From CAIJMU01 sp035531315 (lineage in GTDB: Bacteria; Spirochaetota; Spirochaetia; Treponematales; Rectinemataceae): a DNA stretch of 8,190 bases. The notes beneath the pieces were generated by a model, which saw only the letters and a program-made list of their open reading frames with translations, was not told the DNA's origin and made no database searches. The position numbers and the translations under genes are program-made. Positions 1-6,237 of this stretch are shown here, piece after piece (the first letter of the stretch is position 1; each line of letters opens with the position of its first letter). The stretch covers positions 1 through 8,190 of the forward strand of contig DATKTD010000225.1 of the NCBI GenBank assembly GCA_035531315.1, in the 5' to 3' direction.

Positions 1-9
1 AAAGCATCA

Positions 10-1740
10 TCACAGGTCGAGGGATTTTTCCGCGATACGGGAAAGGACGCGGGCCTTGAAATCGGCCAAGGACAGGCTTTCCTGGGCTCGCCCATCGCGA
101 TAGCGCAGGGCCACGGCCCCTTCCTCCTCCTCTTTCTGACCGACGACGAGCATGTAGGGGATCTTCTGCCCCTGGGCCTCGCGGATCTTCGCGTTCATCC
201 TCGCGTCGGAGAGCATGGCGCTCGCGCGAACGCCGGCCTTCTTGAGCTCGGCGACGACCTTTTTCGCGTAGGCGTCGAAGGCCGCGGCCACGGGAATGAC
301 GACGGCCTGCTCGGGCATCAGCCAGACGGGGAAGGCGCCGGCGTAGTTCTCGATGAAGACGCCGAAGAAGCGCTCAATTGAACCCAGAAGGGCGCGATGC
401 ACCATATAGGGGCGCTTGTGCCGGCCGTCGGCGTCGACATATTCCATCTCGAAGCGCTCGGACATGTTGAAATCGAACTGGATCGTGGTCATCTGCCACT
501 CGCGGCCGATGGCGTCCTTTATCTTGAGATCGATCTTGGGGCCATAGAAAGCGCCGCCTCCCTCGTCGACCTCGTAGGGGAGGCCCTCCTTCTCGATGGC
601 CTTGCGGAGGCTTTCGAGTGCCTGGTCCCATCGCGCCGGCTCGCCGACGGACTCGGCGGGTTTTGTGGCGAGATAGGCCTTGATGTCCTTGAAGCCGAGG
701 GTCTTCCACATCGAGAGGGAAAAGCGGAGAACCTCGAGGATCTCGTCCTCGACCTGCTCGGGGGTGCAGATGATGTGGGCGTCGTCCTGGGTGAAGCCCC
801 TGACCCTCATGAGGCCGTGGAGGACGCCCGACTTCTCGTAGCGGTACACCGTCCCGAGTTCGGCCCACCTAAGAGGAAGATCGCGATAGGAGCGGGTCTG
901 GCTCTTGTAGATCATGATGTGGAAGGGACAGTTCATCGGCTTGGCGTAGTAGTTGTCCTCGTCGATCTTCATCGGGGAGTACATGTTGCCCTTGTAAAAA
1001 CCGAGGTGGCCCGAAGTCTCCCAGAGCCAGGACTTGCCGATGTGGGGGGTGAAGAGAATCTCGTAACCGTTGGCGTAATGCTCTTCGCGCCACCACTTCT
1101 CGAGTTCGACGCGGAAGCGGCCCCCCTTGGGGTGCCAGTAGATGAGGCCGGGACCGGCTTCCTCGTGGGTCGAGAAGAGGTCGAGCTCCTTGCCGAGCTT
1201 GCGATTGTCGCGCTTCTCGGCCTCTTCGAGCATCTTGATATGAGCCTCGAGCTCGGCCTTGCTCGCGAAGCAATACGCGTAGATGCGGGTGAGCATGGGC
1301 CGCTTCTCGTCGCCCCGCCAATAGGCGCCGGCGATCGAGCGAAGCTTGAAGGCGTCGGGCCTGATTTCCCTGGCATTGGCGACATGGGGACCTCGGCAGA
1401 GGTCGACGAAGCCGTCCTGCTCGTAGAGGGAGATGCTCCCCTCCTCGAGGCCCTCGATGAGTTCGAGTTTGAAGGGCTCCGTGGCGAAGGCCGCCCTGGC
1501 CTCGGCCTTGCTCACCTCGCGACGGATGAACTCCGGCCCCGAGGAGATGATTCGGCGCATCTCCTTCTCGATGGCGGGGAGATCCTCGGGCTGGATGGGT
1601 TTCTCGAATTGGAAATCATAGTAGAAGCCGTCCTCGATGGCCGGGCCGATGCCGACCTTTGTGCCGGGCCAGATCTTCTGGACTGCCTCGGCCATCACGT
1701 GGGCGGCCGAATGGCGGATGGTCTCGACGGGTGACGCCAT
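10..1740 (-). CDS. thrS: Threonyl-tRNA synthetase lacking the TGS domain
   Basis: Cytoplasmic class II aminoacyl-tRNA synthetase that charges tRNA-Thr with threonine using ATP. The 576-residue protein begins directly in the N2 editing domain: HSAAH (H10, H14) and CRGPH (C115, H119) match the serine-editing residues known from E. coli ThrRS. The catalytic core follows, with motif 2 (RWAELGTVYRYE, about 291-302), the three zinc ligands C271, H322 and H448, and motif 3 (HRALLGSIERFF, about 448-459). The C-terminal anticodon-binding domain occupies about 475-576. The family is usually about 640 residues; the missing 60-70 are the N-terminal TGS (N1) domain. The ATG start is well supported by an AAAGGAG Shine-Dalgarno 5 nt upstream, and the terminator of the leader lies just behind it, so no upstream exon-like extension is available. 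TGA stop at 10-12. Expression is probably controlled by the T-box leader upstream. Family assignment is near certain. Confidence 0.98.
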   Translation of the reverse strand: MASPVETIRHSAAHVMAEAVQKIWPGTKVGIGPAIEDGFYYDFQFEKPIQPEDLPAIEKEMRRIISSGPEFIRREVSKAEARAAFATEPFKLELIEGLEEGSISLYEQDGFVDLCRGPHVANAREIRPDAFKLRSIAGAYWRGDEKRPMLTRIYAYCFASKAELEAHIKMLEEAEKRDNRKLGKELDLFSTHEEAGPGLIYWHPKGGRFRVELEKWWREEHYANGYEILFTPHIGKSWLWETSGHLGFYKGNMYSPMKIDEDNYYAKPMNCPFHIMIYKSQTRSYRDLPLRWAELGTVYRYEKSGVLHGLMRVRGFTQDDAHIICTPEQVEDEILEVLRFSLSMWKTLGFKDIKAYLATKPAESVGEPARWDQALESLRKAIEKEGLPYEVDEGGGAFYGPKIDLKIKDAIGREWQMTTIQFDFNMSERFEMEYVDADGRHKRPYMVHRALLGSIERFFGVFIENYAGAFPVWLMPEQAVVIPVAAAFDAYAKKVVAELKKAGVRASAMLSDARMNAKIREAQGQKIPYMLVVGQKEEEEGAVALRYRDGRAQESLSLADFKARVLSRIAEKSLDL

Positions 1741-1745
1741 GGAAA

Positions 1746-1752
1746 CTCCTTT
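1746..1752 (-). promoter_or_regulatory. Ribosome binding site of thrS
   Basis: On the minus strand AAAGGAG lies 5 nt before the ATG at 1738-1740. It fixes the short start of thrS and therefore supports real absence of the TGS domain rather than a misplaced start. Confidence 0.85.
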
Positions 1753-1837
1753 GCGGCAGCAGAGCCGATCGCCCAGGCGATCCGCCCCTGCCAGGCGCGC
1801 GAAGACTGGGCGGGCCAGATCCTCGCTCGTGGTATCG

Positions 1838-1920
1838 AAAAACGAAAGGGCCTTCCCGGAACGCGTCCGCGCGCGGGAACTCTTCCGTTCCGCGCAAGGA
1901 CGAACTCCGGGAAGGCCCTA
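1838..1920 (-). terminator. Rho-independent terminator of the thrS T-box leader
   Basis: On the minus strand a perfect 14-bp stem is formed by AGGGCCTTCCCGGA (complement of 1906-1919) and TCCGGGAAGGCCCT (complement of 1847-1860). It continues inward with CGTCC/GGACG and a GC-rich GCGCGGAAC/GTTCCCGCGC pairing. The stem is followed by TTTCGTTTTT (1837-1846 region), a U-rich tail. The inner CGTCC strand is the same segment that pairs with the T-box, so terminator and antiterminator exclude each other. It sits about 100 nt upstream of the thrS start codon. Confidence 0.9.
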
Positions 1921-2181
1921 TAGACCCCAGCCTCGACGAGGCTGCCCGTAATCCGCGGTACCACCTTGCTTCGGCCCCCATGACAGGGACCGCGCTCTTC
2001 GCCGTTGACGCCGACCTACGGTCGGGATTACTCCTTCGCGAGGGGCAGCCCCTTGGGCGGCCCGCAGTGCGAAGTTTCACCCCGACGGCTCGGGAGGGGT
2101 TTTCGTCGGTCTTCCGTCACGCCGGCTCTCAATCGCGGCCCGCGCTCCCTGGGACTGGGTGTCCGACTACTCGTCTCCGTC
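1838..2181 (-). promoter_or_regulatory. T-box riboswitch (threonine, ACC specifier) controlling thrS
   Basis: Leader RNA that senses the charging state of tRNA-Thr. Stem I closes with GACGG (2177-2181) against CCGTC (2084-2088). Above it lies the loop-E type internal loop, AGTA (2168-2171) opposite GAAA (2101-2104), and then the GTCGG/CCGAC helix (2163-2167 with 2105-2109). The triplet right after GAAA is ACC (2098-2100), a Thr codon, placed as GGC is in the B. subtilis glyQS leader. Later hairpins are CTTCGC/GCGAAG (2069-2074 with 2034-2039), CCGACC-GTA-GGTCGG (2011-2025) and a probable Stem III around 1971-1995. The T-box itself, AAGGTGGTACCGCGG, is at 1953-1967. Its AAGG can pair with CCTT of CGTCCTT (1896-1902) to form the antiterminator. 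The UGGU bulge would pair with an ACCA tRNA end. Uncharged tRNA-Thr should stabilise the antiterminator and allow thrS transcription. The T-box motif, matching specifier and terminator together make this assignment strong. Confidence 0.94.
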
Positions 2182-2196
2182 AATGCCTTATACACA

Positions 2197-2226
2197 AAAA
2201 TAAGGGAGGGCCGCAGCGACTGTCAA
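2197..2226 (-). promoter_or_regulatory. Probable sigma-70 promoter of the thrS leader
   Basis: On the minus strand a perfect -35 box TTGACA (2221-2226) is followed after 18 bp by TATTTT (2197-2202), a 4/6 match to TATAAT. Initiation would fall near 2190, about 10 nt before the first base of Stem I of the T-box, which is where a T-box transcript is expected to begin. The position relative to the riboswitch is the best support. Confidence 0.65.
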
Positions 2227-2301
2227 GCTCGCTTTCGAGGCTTTCCCGGGCTTCGGAAGTCCCTTCCGCCTCCCCTTTCCCGGCTCTCCGCCCGACGCCC
2301 C

Positions 2302-2328
2302 TTGTTTTTGCCCCGCCAAGTCTATATT
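2302..2328 (+). promoter_or_regulatory. Candidate promoter of the clpS-clpA operon
   Basis: TATATT (2323-2328, 5/6 match to the -10 consensus) lies in an AT-rich island of otherwise GC-rich sequence. A weak TTGTTT -35 (2302-2307) is 15 bp upstream, a shorter spacing than ideal. A start near 2335 would leave a leader of only about 9 nt before the clpS ATG, with only a weak AAGAAG as ribosome binding site. The -10 is plausible; the -35 is doubtful. Confidence 0.4.
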
Positions 2329-2343
2329 TTCCTTCAAGAAGCC

Positions 2344-2655
2344 ATGGCGAAACAAAACGAAACCGAGGGGGAAGTCCTCACCAAAGAGCGGGAGGACACC
2401 AAGCCGCCCGAGGAATTCAGGGTAATCCTCCTCAACGACGACTACACGACCATGGAATTCGTGGTCTCCGTCCTCATGACCGTCTTCCACAAGCCGGTTC
2501 CCGAGGCGACGAGAATCATGCTCGACGTCCACAAGAAGGGCCGCGGGATAGTGGGAACCTACACCTACGACATCGCCGCGACCAAGGTCAACCAGGTGCA
2601 CGCGCTGGCGAGGCAGAACGGCTTCCCGCTCAAGTGCATGATGGAGAAGGCATAG
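2344..2655 (+). CDS. clpS: ATP-dependent Clp protease adaptor ClpS
   Basis: Small cytoplasmic adaptor that binds proteins with N-terminal Leu, Phe, Tyr or Trp and hands them to ClpAP. The protein is 103 residues, close to the 106 of E. coli ClpS. A charged, probably flexible N-terminal tail (1-23) is followed by the folded core. The N-degron pocket residues known from E. coli are present: N31-D32-D33 in LLNDDYTTMEF and H63 in LDVHKKGRG. The gate-region Met (M37) and the conserved end, KCMMEKA, are also present. The ATG at 2344 gives the normal family length; longer versions of the frame run back into the thrS leader and are not credible. It is the first gene of the plus-strand string, and its stop is only 4 nt from the clpA start, so the two are almost certainly cotranscribed and translationally linked. 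Confidence 0.97.
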   Translation: MAKQNETEGEVLTKEREDTKPPEEFRVILLNDDYTTMEFVVSVLMTVFHKPVPEATRIMLDVHKKGRGIVGTYTYDIAATKVNQVHALARQNGFPLKCMMEKA

Positions 2656-2659
2656 GTAG

Positions 2660-5260
2660 ATGAAGGTCAGTCAGGAAGTCCAGGCGATATTCAACGCGGC
2701 GTACAACGAGGCCAAACTCAGGAACCACGAGTACCTGACGCCGGAGCACATCCTCTATGCCTCCCTTTCCTTCGAGGAAGTGCGGCAAATCCTCGCCGCA
2801 TGCGAGGCGGATGTCGACGGTCTCAGAAGGGGGATGGAGGCCTACTTCGAGCAGAAGATCCCCCAGGTCAAGAATACCGAGCCGGTTCAGACCGCGGGAT
2901 TCCAGAGCGTCATCGAAAGGGCCGTCATCCAGTCCCAGGCCGCCGGCAAGGAAGAGGTCGAGGTGGCCGACATCCTCGTCTCGCTTTTCGACGAGGAAAG
3001 GAATTATTCCGCCTACTATCTCAGGAAGGCCGGCGTGAAACGCCTCCAGCTCCTCGAGGTCATTTCGCACGGTTCCGACGCCGAAGCCGAGGGTTGGGAA
3101 GACGAGGAAGAGGGCGAGGAAGAGGAGGAGTCCCGTGAAGAGCACGAGGACCGCAAGCCCCGCGCGGGGGGCAGGGTCGCCGCCCTCGATCGCTTCGCCA
3201 CCGACCTCACGAAACTCGCCAAGGAAGGCAAACTCGAACCCGTCATCGGCCGCGAGGCCGAGATCGAGCGCACGGTCCAGGTCCTCTGCCGCAGGCTCAA
3301 GAACAATCCCATCCATGTCGGCGACGCCGGCGTGGGCAAGACGGCCATCACCGAGGGCCTCGCCCAGCGCATCGTCGCGGGCACCGTCCCTCCCCGACTC
3401 CTGGGCTACACGATCTACGGCCTCGACATGGGAGCCCTCCTCGCCGGCACCAAGTTCCGCGGCGATTTCGAGGAGAGGGTCAAGCGCGTCGTCGACGAGC
3501 TGCTCAAGAAAGACAAGGCCATCCTCTTCATTGACGAGATCCATACCATCATAGGGGCCGGAGCCGTCTCGGGCGGCTCGATGGACGCATCGAACCTTCT
3601 CAAACCCGCCCTGACCTCGGGAAAGCTGCGCTGCATCGGCTCGACCACCTTCGACGAGTACAACAAGTACTTCGAAAAGGACAGGGCCTTGTCTCGCCGC
3701 TTCCAGAAAATCGACATAGTCGAACCGACCCAGGCCGAAGCCCTCGACATACTCAGGGGTCTCCGCACGAAATACGAGGAATATCACCGGGTCCACTATT
3801 CCGACGAGGCCCTCGATCTCGCCGTGAGTCTCTCCGCCCAGTACATCACCGAAAGGCGGCTCCCCGACAAGGCCATCGACGTTATCGACGAGGCCGGCGC
3901 CTGGGCCCGCATCAATGCCTTCAAGAACGCGGAGGCCGAACGTCTCTCGGCCGAGGCCGAGGCAAAAAAACGTGCGGAGGAAGAGGCAGCCGAGGCTGGC
4001 TCGGCCGTGGCCGCGCCCGAAGGCGCGCCTGAGGGCGCTCAAATGGAAAGAGCCTCCGAGAGCCTCGACGCGGAAAAGGCAAAGGGAAAAGAACTCGAGG
4101 AGTCGAAAGCCGAGGAGGGGGGCATGCGCAAGGGCGCGCAGCGTCAGGCCGAAATGGCTTCGGCCTCCTCCAATCTCTTCGATATCTCATCCGAAGGAAG
4201 TGTCGACACGAAGGATAGGCCCACCAACGAGGGCGAGGGAAAGACCGAGGCCAGACAATTCGAGGAGGCCCTCCTCGACATCGGCCGCAGGGAAATCGAA
4301 ATTGTCGTCGCCAAGATAGCCCGCATACCCGAACGTTCGGTCTCGACGAGCGAGAAGGACAAGCTCGCCAGCCTCGAGAACGAGCTCAAGCACGAGGTCT
4401 TCGGACAGGACGCGGCCGTCGAGGCCGTGGTCAAGGCCGTCAAGCGTTCCAGGGCCGGCTTCAGGAGCGCGGACAAGCCGGTCGCGAATTTCCTTTTCGT
4501 CGGACCCACGGGGGTCGGCAAGACCGAACTGGCGCGCCAGCTCGCAAAGAGCCTCGGCGTCTCGCTCCACCGCTTCGACATGTCCGAGTACCAGGAAAAA
4601 CACACGGTCAGCCGCCTCATCGGCTCTCCTCCCGGCTATGTCGGCTACGAGGAGGGGGGTCTCCTCACCGACGCCATCAGGAAGACGCCACATGCCGTCG
4701 TCCTCCTCGACGAGATCGAGAAGGCGCACCCGGACGTCTACAACATCCTTCTCCAGATCATGGACTACGCGACCCTGACGGACAATCAAGGCCGCAAGGC
4801 CGACTTCCGCAACGTGGTCCTCATCATGACCTCCAACGCCGGCGCGAGGGACATCGGCAAGAACCTCATCGGCTTCGGCGAGCGGACGGTCACCAACGCG
4901 GCCCTCAACGAGGCGGTGGAACGGGCCTTCACGCCCGAGTTCCGCAACCGCCTGGACGCAGTGGTCCACTTCGAAAATCTGCCGAAGACGGTCATAGAGC
5001 GGATAGTCGAGAAGGCCGTGGACGAGTTCCGCGCCCAGCTCTCCGAAAAGAAGGTCGCCCTGGTCACGACGCCGGCCCTCGTCACCTGGCTGGCCGAAAA
5101 GGGTTACTCGAAGGAGTTCGGCGCCCGAAATATCTCGCGCCTCGTCGAGGACAAGATCAAGACCTGGTTCGTCGACCAGGTCCTCTTCGGCACCCTCACC
5201 GAGGGCGGTACGGCCATCGCCGACATCAAGGACGGCGAGGTCTCGATAGAAGTGGGCTAG
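2660..5260 (+). CDS. clpA: ATP-dependent Clp protease ATP-binding subunit ClpA, with long inter-ATPase insertion
   Basis: Hexameric AAA+ unfoldase that threads substrates, including those delivered by ClpS, into the ClpP peptidase. Order of domains: Clp N-domain (about 1-138, ending ISHG as in E. coli ClpA); an acidic linker (141-168); D1 with Walker A GDAGVGKT (221-228) and Walker B ILFIDE (288-293); an unusual charged insertion (about 420-543); the ClpA-type segment VVAKIARIPERSV; and D2 with Walker A GPTGVGKT (615-622) and Walker B VVLLDE (680-685). The ClpP-docking tripeptide is I737-G738-F739, and FTPEFRNRLD follows. Length is 866 against 758 in E. coli, and the excess is mostly the insertion. 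A good Shine-Dalgarno (GGAGAAGG, 2643-2650) inside the clpS 3' end precedes the ATG. The neighbouring clpS and the ClpA-specific RIARIP-like motif favour ClpA over ClpB or ClpC. No clpP is in the window. Confidence 0.97.
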   Translation: MKVSQEVQAIFNAAYNEAKLRNHEYLTPEHILYASLSFEEVRQILAACEADVDGLRRGMEAYFEQKIPQVKNTEPVQTAGFQSVIERAVIQSQAAGKEEVEVADILVSLFDEERNYSAYYLRKAGVKRLQLLEVISHGSDAEAEGWEDEEEGEEEEESREEHEDRKPRAGGRVAALDRFATDLTKLAKEGKLEPVIGREAEIERTVQVLCRRLKNNPIHVGDAGVGKTAITEGLAQRIVAGTVPPRLLGYTIYGLDMGALLAGTKFRGDFEERVKRVVDELLKKDKAILFIDEIHTIIGAGAVSGGSMDASNLLKPALTSGKLRCIGSTTFDEYNKYFEKDRALSRRFQKIDIVEPTQAEALDILRGLRTKYEEYHRVHYSDEALDLAVSLSAQYITERRLPDKAIDVIDEAGAWARINAFKNAEAERLSAEAEAKKRAEEEAAEAGSAVAAPEGAPEGAQMERASESLDAEKAKGKELEESKAEEGGMRKGAQRQAEMASASSNLFDISSEGSVDTKDRPTNEGEGKTEARQFEEALLDIGRREIEIVVAKIARIPERSVSTSEKDKLASLENELKHEVFGQDAAVEAVVKAVKRSRAGFRSADKPVANFLFVGPTGVGKTELARQLAKSLGVSLHRFDMSEYQEKHTVSRLIGSPPGYVGYEEGGLLTDAIRKTPHAVVLLDEIEKAHPDVYNILLQIMDYATLTDNQGRKADFRNVVLIMTSNAGARDIGKNLIGFGERTVTNAALNEAVERAFTPEFRNRLDAVVHFENLPKTVIERIVEKAVDEFRAQLSEKKVALVTTPALVTWLAEKGYSKEFGARNISRLVEDKIKTWFVDQVLFGTLTEGGTAIADIKDGEVSIEVG
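3080..3163 (+). other. Acidic linker between the ClpA N-domain and D1
   Basis: Residues 141-168 of ClpA are almost all Glu/Asp (for example EDEEEGEEEEES at 147-158), then a basic-turning KPRAGGR stretch. E. coli ClpA also has a flexible linker at this place, but it is Ser/Gln/Asn/Pro-rich. The linker tethers the mobile N-domain that binds ClpS. Its strong negative charge is visible in the sequence; any functional effect is inference. Confidence 0.8.
3917..4288 (+). other. Charged low-complexity insertion between ClpA D1 and D2
   Basis: Between AGAWARIN, the end of the D1 lid, and REIEIVVAKIARIP, the start of the segment leading to D2, E. coli ClpA has only about 10 residues. Here there are about 120 (420-543). 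The first part is Ala/Glu/Lys-rich and likely helical (KNAEAERLSAEAEAKKRAEE). The middle is Gly/Pro/Ala/Glu, then Glu/Lys-rich, and the last part is Ser/Asp/Glu-rich with a short hydrophobic patch, SSNLFDISSE. The reading frame is unbroken and codon use resembles the rest of the gene, so it is genuine coding sequence rather than a frameshift. Confidence 0.85.
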
Positions 5261-5295
5261 GTCAAAGAGCCTTGGCCGAAGGGCTGCCACCTCCC

Positions 5296-6237
5296 ATGGA
5301 GACCGTCGTGGGTTCCACGCTTTCGCGACCTGTCTGGCGCCCCCTGGCTCAGGATCTCGCGATAGCCCTCTTTGCCCTGGAATACGCCGGCTTTTCCTTC
5401 GCATTTCCCGACAGCGGCCCTGTGGCGGCCCCCGGCCTGCCACGGGGCCTTGTCGTCGGGACTGTCTTCGTCGCAATCGCCGCGATGGCCCTCCTCGTCC
5501 CCTTCGTGAAAAGGGAGGCACCGGCCCCCCTGGCCTTCGTCAGGACCTTTTATCCCCAGCTCCTCCTCATCCTCTTCTTCGAAGAAAGCATCCTTCTTTC
5601 CGTCGGCATATCGCATGGCCTGGTCCACGATCAAGAGATCGCGGCCATCGACAAGGCCCTTTTCGGTTTCCAGCCTTCCCGACGCTTTCACGAGGGTCTC
5701 GCCCGCTTTCCGGCGATCAATGAACTCATGTTCGGCGGCTATTTTCTGTACTATGTGATGTTTGCCGTCACGCCCTGGCTGGCTTTTTTTCAAGGAAGGA
5801 AGGAGGAGGCCGAGCGGGAGATCTTCGTCTATGTGGCGATGATGATCCTTATCTTCACCTGGTACCTGTTTTTCAGGGTGGAGGGCCCCAAGTACTGGTT
5901 CCCCGACCTCAAGAGCCAGGGCTACGCGGAATTCTCGGGGGATCTCTTCGTGCCCTTTTTCAGGAACGTATTCAGGAACACCCAGCTCTATGGGGCGGCC
6001 TTTCCCTCGACCCACGTAGCCTTTTCCCTCCTCATGACGATCTACGCGGCGAGGACGAGGCGCTCCCTCCTGTGGCTTTATATTCCCGCCTTCACACTGG
6101 TGGCGGCGGCCACGGTCTACATCTACGCCCACTACTTCGCCGATATACTCGGGGGCATAGCGGCGACGGCCCTCCTCGCGCCTACCCTGCTGCGCGCCTA
6201 TCCCACCATAAGAAAAAGGCTGGAGAGGCTCCCATGA
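5296..6237 (+). CDS. PAP2 superfamily integral membrane phosphatase/phosphotransferase (Aur1-like PAP2_3 type)
   Basis: Polytopic membrane protein of 313 residues with about six hydrophobic segments (near 20-38, 51-70, 87-105, 146-165, 177-194 and the C-terminal 240-300 pair). The PAP2 catalytic signature is present in spaced form: R194-VEGPKYWFP, then FPSTH (236-240), then H279-YFAD283. The two histidines and the aspartate match the phospho-histidine and charge-relay residues of the family. Use of FPSTH rather than PSGH and the GPKYWFP motif resemble the PAP2_3/Aur1 branch, which acts on lipid phosphates or transfers phospho-headgroups. The substrate cannot be read from sequence. The ATG at 5296 is chosen; a TTG at 5272 in the same frame, 11 nt after clpA, would add 8 residues, and neither has a convincing Shine-Dalgarno. 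The stop overlaps the aat start (ATGA), so it appears cotranscribed with clpA and aat. Confidence 0.85.
   Translation: METVVGSTLSRPVWRPLAQDLAIALFALEYAGFSFAFPDSGPVAAPGLPRGLVVGTVFVAIAAMALLVPFVKREAPAPLAFVRTFYPQLLLILFFEESILLSVGISHGLVHDQEIAAIDKALFGFQPSRRFHEGLARFPAINELMFGGYFLYYVMFAVTPWLAFFQGRKEEAEREIFVYVAMMILIFTWYLFFRVEGPKYWFPDLKSQGYAEFSGDLFVPFFRNVFRNTQLYGAAFPSTHVAFSLLMTIYAARTRRSLLWLYIPAFTLVAAATVYIYAHYFADILGGIAATALLAPTLLRAYPTIRKRLERLP

Noticed and set aside
397..1734. Long plus-strand open frame (445 codons) opposite thrS.
   Set aside because: It is the antisense shadow of a well-conserved synthetase gene in GC-rich DNA; its translation shows low-complexity Gly/Leu/Val/Asp runs and no recognisable domain.
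2187..2195. TATAAG on the minus strand as the -10 of the thrS promoter.
   Set aside because: No acceptable -35 lies 16-18 bp upstream, while TATTTT at 2197-2202 is 18 bp from a perfect TTGACA.
2254..2268. Inverted repeat CGGAAG-TCC-CTTCCG as a terminator.
   Set aside because: Only 6 bp with a 3-nt loop and no T-tract on either strand, so it is not an intrinsic terminator; kept only as a weak operator idea.
1659..2663. Plus-strand open frame (334 codons) spanning the thrS leader and clpS.
   Set aside because: It runs through the T-box RNA on the wrong strand and overlaps clpS in another frame; Arg/Pro/Ser-rich translation with no family features.
2630..4042. Minus-strand open frame (470 codons) opposite clpA.
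   Set aside because: Antisense of the clpA codons; composition mirrors the sense gene and there is no domain or ribosome site.
3917..4288. The ClpA insertion as a frameshift artefact or inserted mobile element.
   Set aside because: The frame is open on both sides with intact family sequence, codon use is like the flanks, and no inverted or direct repeats bound the segment.
4187..5521. Minus-strand open frame (444 codons) across the end of clpA and the start of the PAP2 gene.
   Set aside because: Shadow of two real genes; it crosses the clpA stop and has no plausible start context.
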